Assembly (NCBI GenBank): GCA_015232335.1 | Contig: JADFZV010000035.1 | Coordinates: 1-35,182 of the forward strand | Direction of reading: 5' to 3' | DNA: 35,182 bases | Origin: Alphaproteobacteria bacterium | Lineage (GTDB): Bacteria > Pseudomonadota > Alphaproteobacteria > Rhodospirillales > WMHbin7 | Shown here: in pieces, positions 23,383 to 30,837 of the stretch | Numbering within the stretch: position 1 is the stretch's first letter | Layout: each line of letters starts with the position of its first letter | The notes under the pieces: generated by a model | Database searches by the model: none | Seen by the model: the letters and a program-made list of their open reading frames with translations, nothing else | Told to the model about the DNA's origin: nothing | Made by a program: the position numbers and the translations under genes

Positions 23383-26121
23383 TTACACCTTCCTGATCGC
23401 CACCCTGGCCACATCCGAGCCCGAGCCCGTGGCATCGGTCAGCGCCATCGACATCGGCGCAATAGTGTTGATGCTGGGTGCGCCCATCTCCTTGGCATAG
23501 GGTGTCGCCCAGTGGTCGAACTGGCCCACGGTCACCATCACGTCGGGGCGAATGCCCTGCACCGGCACCGCCGCCCCCTTGGTCACGCCGTCGATGGTTG
23601 ACAGCTCGACCAGATCGCCTTCGCTGATTCCCAGCTCCTTGGCCGTCCTCGCATTCATGATCACACCGCCAAAGCCGCGCAGATTTTTGGCGGCCTCGTG
23701 CATCAACTGAATCGAGACATTGGCCCCAGTGTGGTACTGCATGCTTTTGGTGGTCAGAAGCCAGAAGGGATAATCCTGGGGCTTGGCGCCCCGCCGGATC
23801 AGTTCCTTCTCCCAGCGCGCCGGATGATCGTGCCAGATGGGCAGAGCCTGATATTCCTCAAGCTGCTCTTCCCACCAATGGATATTGTTTTCATGCAAGC
23901 GTCGCTCAAGCTGCTTGCCGATACGCATCAATCGCTCCTGATAGGGCAGTTCGAAACGCAGGCCCAATTTCTCGATGGTGGGAAAGAGGTACCAGTCCAC
24001 CTCGTGGAAAGGAGCCGCCAGGAATCCGTTCTGCTTGAACCAGTCAAGTCCCTGCGCCTCGCCGGTCAGGCCTGCGCTGGCCGCCTTGCACACACGGTCC
24101 CAAATATCCTCGACCGAATGTTCTTCCTGGCCCGAAATCGTGTAATCGAAGCCCTCGCCCTTTAAGGGGGCGCCCAGCAGGCCCCGATTGATCGAGGTAT
24201 TGTATTCGGCCATCAGGCCGGTACGCTTGGCCAGTTCGGTGGATATCCAGGTGAAGTCCCTGGCCTCGTTCTGAGGTGCTACGACCGGTTGACGCAAGAT
24301 ATAGCCCTGATGGCGCCAATACTGCTCGACGAATTTCGAGCCGCCGAAACGGATAAGCTGCAAGCCTTCCAGATCGGTCGCCTCGGGCAGCAGAATATCG
24401 GCCATCCAGTTGGTTTCATCGATGGTGTAAGCGAAGGCCACGACATAGGGCATCTTGGCCATGGTCTGGCTAAGATGACGCGTATCCCAAAAGGAAATGG
24501 CGGCGTTGCAGCGATAGACGAACCACAGATCGGGCAGATCCGTCCGTGGCCAGTTCTCGGGCGCCTCCTCCTCGAACATCCAGGAGAAATGCGTGGGACC
24601 CAGGGCCTGGCTCCAGGGAAAATCGCCGACCAGGGGCACCAGCGGCTTGTGGGCGTTGCGCCCCGTGGGCTGGGGCTTCCAGTCTTCCTTGGATGTGGTG
24701 TTGAAGGCATAGTCCATGAAACCGTCGGGGCCGGGCTTGACGCTTTTCAGCCGGTCGTCGTGGTTGCGGTGCAGGCGGACCGACGTTCCCAGCGTGCCGC
24801 CCGGAACCTCCAGCGCCCCCACCAGCACGGCCAGCATGGTGCGCGCCCAGCAGCATTCATAGGCCCCCCAACCGTTATTCACCGTCTTGCCCAGGGTCAC
24901 GGCCACGGGGCGATAGGGCAAGGTCACGCCATCGATCTCGATGGTCTGGCCGATGCAGGCATTGTCGAGATATTCGGTCGCGATACGTCGCATGGTGGCG
25001 GCGGGCACATCGCAAATCTTCTCGGCCCAATCGGGTGTAAAGGATTTCATATGATCGGCCAGCTTGGTGAAGGCCGTGATTCCTTCCACATTTTCCAGAC
25101 TCTTGCGCTCGTCGTCGGGGCCGATCTCGAGGGCCTTGGCGATGGAAAAGCGTCCCTCCAGGGCGGGAGTCAAACCGGGCGTATCGAAAGGCTTGGCGCT
25201 GTTGCTGGTCACATCCCAGATCAGGGGCTTGGTTGAATCAGGATCGCGCAGATACCAGCCATTGGGGCCGATCAGATAGGGCGAACTGGTGCGGTTCTTC
25301 AAAAACGCCAAATCCAGACGCTCGCGCGGGGCTTCGTGCAGCATGGCGTGGATCAGGGCGAACATGAAGGCTGGATCGGTCTTGGGGCGGATGGGCACCC
25401 ATTCGGCGGCACAAGCGCCGGTCACCGACAAATGCGGCTCGACCTGCACCTTCTTGATGCCCCTCACCCTGGCATCAGCATGACGCGTAACGGCGCAGGA
25501 ACCGCCCGAGACCTCGACATTGGTGCCCAGCGAGATGATGTAGCGCGCCCTGGGCGTATCGGCGGCCACGGTAAAGGCGCGGTGCCACAGCTCGCCATAC
25601 AGATGTTCGGAATGGACGCATTTGACGCCCTGGCCCGAGCCGAAGCTGAAATCAACCGCCCCCCAGGCAGAAAGAAAGGCGTTGAAGCTGCCCATATAAA
25701 AGCCCGGTGTGCCGCCGTGGCCGAAGCTGGCGGCCAGACGCGGAATGCCCTGCGCATCCAGCTTGCCCTTGGCCTTCATCTCGATCAGCTTCGCCGCCAC
25801 CGTATCCAGCGCCTCGTCCCAGGAAATGGGAACGAAGCCGGGCTCCTCGCCCATGCCCTTTTTGGGGTTGGTCCGCTTCATGGGCTGCTTAATACGGTGC
25901 GGACTATAGGTCTTTTGCACCAGCCCATAGGCCTTCACGCAAGGCTTGCCGCCCGCTGGATGAAGGGCGCTCATCTGAAAATTAGGCGTCACTTCGGTCG
26001 CCACGCCATCAACCACGGTCACGCACAAAGGATCGGGACCAGCCACGCAGTTGTAGCAATAGGTGGAAACCGTGCGCACATCGGCGCCCGCCTTGCGGGC
26101 CGCGGCTGTGTTGGTGGGCAT
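23383..26121 (-). CDS. Bis-MGD molybdoenzyme, phenylacetyl-CoA:acceptor oxidoreductase catalytic-subunit-like
   Basis: 912-residue DMSO-reductase-superfamily catalytic subunit. An N-terminal [4Fe-4S] site has Cys22, Cys25, Cys33 and Cys61, then GLVQKTYSPHRIKQPMKR and FVPISWDEAL. Cys168 in GVKCVHSEHLYGELWH is a good candidate Mo ligand. The C-terminal MGD-binding domain starts near PFWLLTTKSMQYHTGANVS. The N-terminal pattern (CYNCVAGPD, PCVKAYGLVQKTY) resembles PadB, which oxidises phenylacetyl-CoA to phenylglyoxylate; this match is from memory and moderate. No signal peptide is visible. ATG at 26121 follows GAGGAAAG; upstream in-frame ATGs overlap an inverted repeat. No Fe-S or membrane subunit lies next to it. 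The neighbouring aromatic operon supports an aryl-acetyl-CoA substrate. The superfamily is certain, the substrate inferred. Confidence 0.85.
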   Translation of the reverse strand: MPTNTAAARKAGADVRTVSTYCYNCVAGPDPLCVTVVDGVATEVTPNFQMSALHPAGGKPCVKAYGLVQKTYSPHRIKQPMKRTNPKKGMGEEPGFVPISWDEALDTVAAKLIEMKAKGKLDAQGIPRLAASFGHGGTPGFYMGSFNAFLSAWGAVDFSFGSGQGVKCVHSEHLYGELWHRAFTVAADTPRARYIISLGTNVEVSGGSCAVTRHADARVRGIKKVQVEPHLSVTGACAAEWVPIRPKTDPAFMFALIHAMLHEAPRERLDLAFLKNRTSSPYLIGPNGWYLRDPDSTKPLIWDVTSNSAKPFDTPGLTPALEGRFSIAKALEIGPDDERKSLENVEGITAFTKLADHMKSFTPDWAEKICDVPAATMRRIATEYLDNACIGQTIEIDGVTLPYRPVAVTLGKTVNNGWGAYECCWARTMLAVLVGALEVPGGTLGTSVRLHRNHDDRLKSVKPGPDGFMDYAFNTTSKEDWKPQPTGRNAHKPLVPLVGDFPWSQALGPTHFSWMFEEEAPENWPRTDLPDLWFVYRCNAAISFWDTRHLSQTMAKMPYVVAFAYTIDETNWMADILLPEATDLEGLQLIRFGGSKFVEQYWRHQGYILRQPVVAPQNEARDFTWISTELAKRTGLMAEYNTSINRGLLGAPLKGEGFDYTISGQEEHSVEDIWDRVCKAASAGLTGEAQGLDWFKQNGFLAAPFHEVDWYLFPTIEKLGLRFELPYQERLMRIGKQLERRLHENNIHWWEEQLEEYQALPIWHDHPARWEKELIRRGAKPQDYPFWLLTTKSMQYHTGANVSIQLMHEAAKNLRGFGGVIMNARTAKELGISEGDLVELSTIDGVTKGAAVPVQGIRPDVMVTVGQFDHWATPYAKEMGAPSINTIAPMSMALTDATGSGSDVARVAIRKV

Positions 26122-26165
26122 GGCGGCTTTCCTCGCTTCCATGGACGGCCTGGGCACAGGCCGGT

Positions 26166-26209
26166 TGTGATACATATATTTTTGCTGTTCTTTTGACTTT
26201 TGTATCACA
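26166..26209. promoter_or_regulatory. Spaced inverted repeat upstream of the molybdoenzyme gene
   Basis: TGTGATACA (26166-26174) and TGTATCACA (26201-26209): perfect 9-bp arms with a 26-nt AT-rich spacer that contains a TTTTGACTTT stretch. Arm centres are 35 bp apart, so two protein-binding half-sites are possible. It lies 45 bp upstream of the molybdoenzyme ATG, in its leader or promoter. Confidence 0.55.
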
Positions 26210-26243
26210 TTGCCAGAAAATCGGCAAGCGAATACCCAGCGCA

Positions 26244-26291
26244 TGATCGTTCAACTCCGAGTTATCCGAATGACTAGGAGTTGAATGATCA
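26244..26291. repeat. 15-bp inverted repeat between marR and the molybdoenzyme gene
   Basis: TGATCGTTCAACTCC (26244-26258) and GGAGTTGAATGATCA (26277-26291) match at 14 of 15 positions with an 18-nt loop. It starts 5 bp past the MarR stop on the minus strand. No T-run follows, so it is not an ordinary terminator. It may be an attenuator or an operator for the downstream molybdoenzyme gene. Confidence 0.6.
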
Positions 26292-26295
26292 GGCG

Positions 26296-26763
26296 CTAGT
26301 CGAACGCCTTCGACAGGCGCCTTAGCATGTCCAACAACTGGGCGCGCTCTCCTGCCTTCAAGGTGGCGTCCATTTTGCGCTCCTGCTCTTCGACCAGCGC
26401 CGTCGCCTTTTCAAGCTGCAGGGCTCCCTGGCGGGTCAGACGCAGGGCATAATAGCGCCCATCCCTGCTATCCTTTTTCCGCTCGATCAGTTCCTGGCGC
26501 ATCAAATCCCTGATCGCCAGGGACAAGGTCGATTTGTCCAGATTGTGCAAGGTGACCAGGGTGATCTGATTGATCCCCGGATTGGCCCCAATCAGGGTCA
26601 GCAGGCTGAACTCGCCGGGAGTAAGGCCGGTCTCTTCCGTGATGCGGGCAAAATCCCGAAACACCGCCGTCTGGGCCTGACGGGCCATGTAGCCGATATA
26701 GCTGCGAAGGCCCGCAAAATCGACAGGATCGGCTTGCGTCGGGGGTTTCCTGCCTCGTGCCAT
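26296..26763 (-). CDS. MarR-family regulator of the aromatic gene cluster
   Basis: 155-residue winged-helix protein. The helix-turn-helix NQITLVTLHNLDKSTLSLAIRDLMRQ is followed by the wing ERKKDSRDGRYYALRLTRQG, typical of MarR. N-terminal helices (GLRSYIGYMARQAQTAVFRDF) form the dimer interface. ATG at 26763 follows AAGGA at a spacing of about 10. It is divergent from the hydroxybenzoyl-CoA-reductase-like operon, and a perfect palindrome lies in between, at the operon promoter. By analogy with MarR regulators of anaerobic aromatic degradation, it probably represses the operon until an aryl-CoA or aromatic acid binds. The molybdoenzyme gene downstream is in the same orientation and may be co-controlled. 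Confidence 0.9.
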   Translation of the reverse strand: MARGRKPPTQADPVDFAGLRSYIGYMARQAQTAVFRDFARITEETGLTPGEFSLLTLIGANPGINQITLVTLHNLDKSTLSLAIRDLMRQELIERKKDSRDGRYYALRLTRQGALQLEKATALVEEQERKMDATLKAGERAQLLDMLRRLSKAFD

Positions 26764-26834
26764 GGAGCGATATTCCTTTCTCCTGATCGTGATAGCCAAA
26801 TTCTGGAAGAAATTCAAATCGCCCTTCATTCTTT

Positions 26835-26877
26835 GCCCCAATATAGTTTGACTTACAAACTATATTGGGGCTAGGAT
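26835..26877 (+). promoter_or_regulatory. Palindromic MarR operator overlapping the aromatic operon promoter
   Basis: A perfect inverted repeat of 16-bp arms, from GCCCCAATATAGTTTG (26835-26850), spacer ACTTA, to the complementary arm (26856-26871). TTGACT (26848-26853) and TAGGAT (26872-26877) at 18-nt spacing make a plausible sigma-70 promoter for the plus-strand operon, whose first ATG is at 26923. The operator covers the -35 element and spacer, an ideal position for repression. The same repeat also lies about 70 bp upstream of the MarR start, so autoregulation is possible. Confidence 0.75.
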
Positions 26878-26922
26878 TTTCCAAAGGCCGTAAAAGAACG
26901 CCAACCCAGGGAAACGCCGCAA

Positions 26923-27942
26923 ATGATCCTGTTCGATTTCGAGCATGAAAGCCCGTCCTCGACCGAAGCGGCGGTGGCGCGCTTGAACGAGGTGGGCGAA
27001 GAGGCCCGCTTTCTGGCGGGCGGCACAGATATGATCCCCAACATGCGAATCGGCATTGTGAAGCCGGAATGCCTGATCAGCCTGACATCCATTCCCTATG
27101 CACCGCCCGCCCTGGACGCCAAGGGTTGGCTTGAGATCGATGCCCTGACCAGGCTGTCCGAAATAGAACACAGCAAGCTGGTCGGCGATGCCGCCCCCAT
27201 GCTGGCCGCCAGTGCGCATAGCGTGGCAGGCAACCAAATCCGACAGGTGGCAACCCTAGGCGGCAATCTGTGCCAGGAAACACGCTGTCTGTATCTCAAC
27301 CAGAAACATGATTTTCAGTTCGTCGAGCCCTGCTTCAAGCGAGGCGGCGATTGCTGTTATCCCTTCCCCAAGAACAAGAAGAATGTCTGCTGGTCCGTAT
27401 ACATGTCGGATATCGCCCCCGTCCTGGTGGCCTTGAATGCCGAGGTGAGCGTGCTGGGCGCAGGTGGCGAAGTCCGTCTTCCTATCGCCGCCCTTTTCAC
27501 CGGCGACGGCCTTCGCCCCCACACGCTTAATCCCGGCGAACTGATCCGCAGAATTCACATCCCCCCCGCCCCTTCGCACTTCGGCTGGGGCTATCACAAA
27601 TCGACCGTGCGCGGCGGATTGGAATTCGCAACCGCCTTGATGGCCGTGGCGCTGGAAGTGAGGGCTAACGGATTGGTCTGCTCAGATGCCCGCATCGCCA
27701 TCGGGGCCGTGAATGAGGGGCCTGTGCGCCTGGACAAGACCGAAGCATCGATGAAGGGCCTTGAGCTTAATCCGGCCAATCTGCGCATGCTGGCCGATCA
27801 AGCCAGCCAGGAAGTGAATCCGCTGCCGCATCACGGCTTCTCGAAACCCTATCTGCGCGACAATATCCGCGTGCATTTAAAGCGCACACTGGCCTTGGCC
27901 GTCGAGCGGGCGGGAACAAGAATGAAGGAGGACCGGTCATGA
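26923..27942 (+). CDS. hcrB: 4-hydroxybenzoyl-CoA-reductase-like FAD/[4Fe-4S] subunit
   Basis: 339-residue FAD subunit of a xanthine-oxidase-family molybdenum enzyme. FAD-binding segments are FLAGGTDMIPNM (30-41) and TLGGNLCQE (111-119). Between 117 and 156 there is a Cys-rich loop with Cys117, 122, 137, 144, 145 and 156. Thauera 4-hydroxybenzoyl-CoA reductase binds an additional [4Fe-4S] in this place with Cys at about 122, 138, 146 and 155. Ordinary CO dehydrogenase or xanthine dehydrogenase FAD subunits lack the loop. The extra cluster lets low-potential electrons run towards the Mo site for reductive dehydroxylation. It is the first gene of the operon, ATG 46 bp downstream of the -10 box, and overlaps hcrC by ATGA. 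Confidence 0.88.
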   Translation: MILFDFEHESPSSTEAAVARLNEVGEEARFLAGGTDMIPNMRIGIVKPECLISLTSIPYAPPALDAKGWLEIDALTRLSEIEHSKLVGDAAPMLAASAHSVAGNQIRQVATLGGNLCQETRCLYLNQKHDFQFVEPCFKRGGDCCYPFPKNKKNVCWSVYMSDIAPVLVALNAEVSVLGAGGEVRLPIAALFTGDGLRPHTLNPGELIRRIHIPPAPSHFGWGYHKSTVRGGLEFATALMAVALEVRANGLVCSDARIAIGAVNEGPVRLDKTEASMKGLELNPANLRMLADQASQEVNPLPHHGFSKPYLRDNIRVHLKRTLALAVERAGTRMKEDRS

Positions 27943-28451
27943 GAGATGCAACAGCCAAAGCCCGCCCGGCGCCCCGCCTGATCACGCTCACCATCAATGG
28001 CGAGGTTCGGGAAGTCATGGTGCGACCGCGCATCATGCTGCTGGAAGTGATTCGCGATCATGTCGGCCTGACCGGCACCAAGGACGGCTGCGAGTCGGGC
28101 ACCTGTGGGGCCTGCACCGTGCTTTTGAACGGAAAGCCCGTGCTGGCCTGCATCACACTGGCGGTTGAATGCGACGGCAAGACCGTCGAAACCGTGGAGA
28201 GCTTGAGCGAAGGCGGCAGGCTGGGCGACTTGCAGGAGGCCTTTCTGGATCAAGGTGCTACGCAATGCGGCTTTTGCACCCCCGGCATTCTGATGTCGGC
28301 CAAGGCGCTTTTGAAGAGCAACCCCAAGCCCACGCTGCCCGAAATCAAGAAGGCGCTGGAAGGCAATCTGTGTCGCTGCACGGGCTACAACGCCATCGTC
28401 GATGCCATCCTTCAGGTCTCGGACCAGGGCGTTGCGCCCTTGATGAAATAA
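27939..28451 (+). CDS. hcrC: 4-hydroxybenzoyl-CoA-reductase-like [2Fe-2S] subunit
   Basis: 170-residue iron-sulfur subunit. The plant-type cluster is held by Cys51, Cys56, Cys59 and Cys71 (GCESGTCGACTVLLNGKPVLAC). The second, four-helix-bundle cluster is held by Cys110, Cys113, Cys145 and Cys147 (QCGFCTPG, CRCTGYN). Gln109 before Cys110 contacts the Mo pterin in the family. The protein carries electrons between the FAD/[4Fe-4S] subunit and the Mo subunit. A 15-residue N-terminal extension is present. It overlaps hcrB and lies 10 nt before hcrA. Confidence 0.93.
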   Translation: MRDATAKARPAPRLITLTINGEVREVMVRPRIMLLEVIRDHVGLTGTKDGCESGTCGACTVLLNGKPVLACITLAVECDGKTVETVESLSEGGRLGDLQEAFLDQGATQCGFCTPGILMSAKALLKSNPKPTLPEIKKALEGNLCRCTGYNAIVDAILQVSDQGVAPLMK

Positions 28452-28461
28452 GGGGACGAGA

Positions 28462-30816
28462 ATGTCGAAGCTGAAATATGTCGGACAGAGCCTGAAGCGC
28501 AAGGACGGGCCGGACAAGGTAAGTGGTCGCGCCGTCTATACTCAGGATGTCAGGCTGCCCGGCACACTGATCGGTCGGGTGCTGAGAAGCCCGCACCCAC
28601 ATGCGCGGATCTTGAAGATCGATCCCTCGAAAGCCCTGGCACTTCCCGGCGTCAAGGGCGTCATCACCGCCAAGGACACCATCGGCGTCAAGCATGGCTT
28701 CGTCGAAACGCCGCGCTATCCGGCCGATCAGGATGTGCTAGCCATAGACAAGGTGACGCATGTCGGCGAGGAGATCGCCGCCGTCGCCGCCATCGACGAC
28801 ATCACCGCCCAGCGCGCACTGGAGCTGATCGAGGTCGAGTACGAGATTCTGCCGGGCGTCTTCGATGCCGAAACCGCCATGCAGCCGGGTGCTCCTGAAA
28901 TCCGCCCGACCCATCCCAAGGTCAAGGAAGACTTGGTCAATATCGCGGGCAAAACCGAAACCGAATGGGGCGATGTCGAAAAAGGTTTTGCCGAAGCCGA
29001 TTATATCCGCGAGGACCGCTTCGAGAATCAGTTGCGCACACATGGCTATCTTGAGCCCCAGGTCACGCTGGCCCATTGGGAAGGCGACAAGCTCAATGTC
29101 TGGACCTCGTCGATGGGTACTTTCATCAAACGGGCCAAGCTGTCGCGCACCTTGGGCCTGCCCTATTCGCAGGTGCGTATCCACAAGACCTATGTGGGCG
29201 GCACTTTCGGCGGCAAGATCGATCTTTATTCCCACGAATATTGCGCCGCACGTCTTAGCATGCTGACCGGACGCCCGGTGCGCATCACCGCCAACCGCGA
29301 GGAAATCTTCTCGGCCTACCGGCACAGCCAGACGCTAACCATCGAGATCAAAACCGGCGTCAGGAAGGACGGTACCATTCTGGCCCAGCGCTTTCGCATC
29401 ATCAACAATGCGGGCGCGCACAGGGGCAGCGGCGTCGTGGTGATCTTTCTGGCCTGGGGCTTCATCATGGGTCCCTATCGCATTCCCAACCTGAAATACG
29501 AAGGCTATGCGGTCTATACCAATCACACCACCCGAGCTCCGCAGCGCGGGCATGGCGCCCCCAAGGTGCGCTTTGCCGTGGAATCGCATCTGGACATGAT
29601 CGCCGAACATCTGGGCATCGATCCCATCACCATCCGCCTTAAGAATGCGCGCGGCCCTTGGGAGCAACTGCCCAACAACGACAACACCCATGAAGCCGGC
29701 CTGATCGACTGCATCAAGATGGTTTCCCAAAAAAGCGCCTTTCTGGACAAATGGCGCCAGGCTCGCCCGCCCGCTGATTCAAAAAGCCCGCTTAGGCGCG
29801 GCATCGGCATCGGCGTTACCAGCTATATGAGCGGCACGCTGATCTATCCCAACGGCTCGGGCGTTGTCGTGAAGCTGAACGATGACGGCAGCCTGATCGT
29901 GCTGACCGGCGCCTTGGATGTCGGCCAGGGAGCCGAGACCGTTCTGTGCCAGATAGTGGCCGAGGAATTGGCCGTGGGCATGGATGACATCAAGCTGATC
30001 ACGGCCGATACCGACACCACGCCCCAGGATATCGGGGCTTGGATCAGCGGCATGACCTATGTCACCGGCAATGCTACGCGCCAGGCCGCCACCCATGCGC
30101 GGGAGAAAATCCTGAAGGTGGCGTCCGAAGAGATGGGTGTTCCCGAAGAGGATCTGGGGATTGAGGATAAGAGCGTCTTCAACCTTCATGATCCCCAGCA
30201 ACGCATGAGTTATGCCCAGGTCTTTTCCGCCAGCGTTGCCAAACATCGGGGTGACACCATCATCGGAGAAGGCTTCTGGCGAACCATGCGCGACGAGCCC
30301 ACTCATCCCAGCCTGGCCACCACCAAAGGCCGCTGGACGGAAAACTACGCCTTCAGCGCCCAGGTGGCCGAGGTCGAGGTGGATATCGAAACCGGCGAGG
30401 CCCGCCTGATCAAGGCCTATACCGTCCATGATTGCGGATTCCCGGTCAATCCCGGACTGATCAAGGGCCAGGTGGACGGCCAGGTCTCGATGGCGCTGGG
30501 TCAGGCCTTCATGGAAGAGGTGATGACCAAAAACGGCTATACGCTTAATCCCAACTGGCTCGATTACCGCATGCCGCTCATTCACAACATGGCGGGCTCC
30601 GAGGATTTCGAGGTGATTACCGAGCAATATCGCGTCGGTCAGCCCTATCGCACCAAGGAAGTGGGCGAAGGCCTGGTCTCGGGCGTTCTGGCGGGAATTG
30701 CCAATGCCATTTATGATGCGACAGGGGTGCGACTGACCTCGGCCCCCTTCACGCCGGAAAAGATACTGGCGGGACTTCGCAAATTGGAGCGCGAGAAGGC
30801 AAGGGAACTTGCTTAA
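28462..30816 (+). CDS. hcrA: 4-hydroxybenzoyl-CoA-reductase-like molybdenum subunit
   Basis: 784-residue Mo-binding catalytic subunit of the xanthine oxidase family. The N-terminal substrate-side domain begins at about residue 20 (SGRAVYTQDVRLPG). YVGGTFGGKID (about 244-254) is the first Mo-pterin motif. RAPQRGHGAPKVRFAVES carries the RGHG variant that I recall from 4-hydroxybenzoyl-CoA reductases, where xanthine dehydrogenases have RGFG. The catalytic Glu is Glu736 in KEVGEG. The enzyme family removes the para-hydroxyl of 4-hydroxybenzoyl-CoA to give benzoyl-CoA. The EPHA motif of Thauera HcrA reads EPQV here, so the substrate may differ (for example another hydroxyaryl-CoA). No in-frame stop or Sec codon is present; any selenium would be in the cofactor. 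Confidence 0.9.
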   Translation: MSKLKYVGQSLKRKDGPDKVSGRAVYTQDVRLPGTLIGRVLRSPHPHARILKIDPSKALALPGVKGVITAKDTIGVKHGFVETPRYPADQDVLAIDKVTHVGEEIAAVAAIDDITAQRALELIEVEYEILPGVFDAETAMQPGAPEIRPTHPKVKEDLVNIAGKTETEWGDVEKGFAEADYIREDRFENQLRTHGYLEPQVTLAHWEGDKLNVWTSSMGTFIKRAKLSRTLGLPYSQVRIHKTYVGGTFGGKIDLYSHEYCAARLSMLTGRPVRITANREEIFSAYRHSQTLTIEIKTGVRKDGTILAQRFRIINNAGAHRGSGVVVIFLAWGFIMGPYRIPNLKYEGYAVYTNHTTRAPQRGHGAPKVRFAVESHLDMIAEHLGIDPITIRLKNARGPWEQLPNNDNTHEAGLIDCIKMVSQKSAFLDKWRQARPPADSKSPLRRGIGIGVTSYMSGTLIYPNGSGVVVKLNDDGSLIVLTGALDVGQGAETVLCQIVAEELAVGMDDIKLITADTDTTPQDIGAWISGMTYVTGNATRQAATHAREKILKVASEEMGVPEEDLGIEDKSVFNLHDPQQRMSYAQVFSASVAKHRGDTIIGEGFWRTMRDEPTHPSLATTKGRWTENYAFSAQVAEVEVDIETGEARLIKAYTVHDCGFPVNPGLIKGQVDGQVSMALGQAFMEEVMTKNGYTLNPNWLDYRMPLIHNMAGSEDFEVITEQYRVGQPYRTKEVGEGLVSGVLAGIANAIYDATGVRLTSAPFTPEKILAGLRKLEREKARELA

Positions 30817-30837
30817 GAAACGGCGAGGGAGGGGGAA

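Noticed and set aside
26166..26209. CRP/FNR site (TGTGA...TCACA)
   Set aside because: 34 nt separate the half-sites; a CRP or FNR dimer needs about 6 or 4.
28462..30816. Selenocysteine codon in the molybdenum subunit
   Set aside because: The frame has no internal TGA. Any selenium would be bound to the cofactor, not the protein chain.
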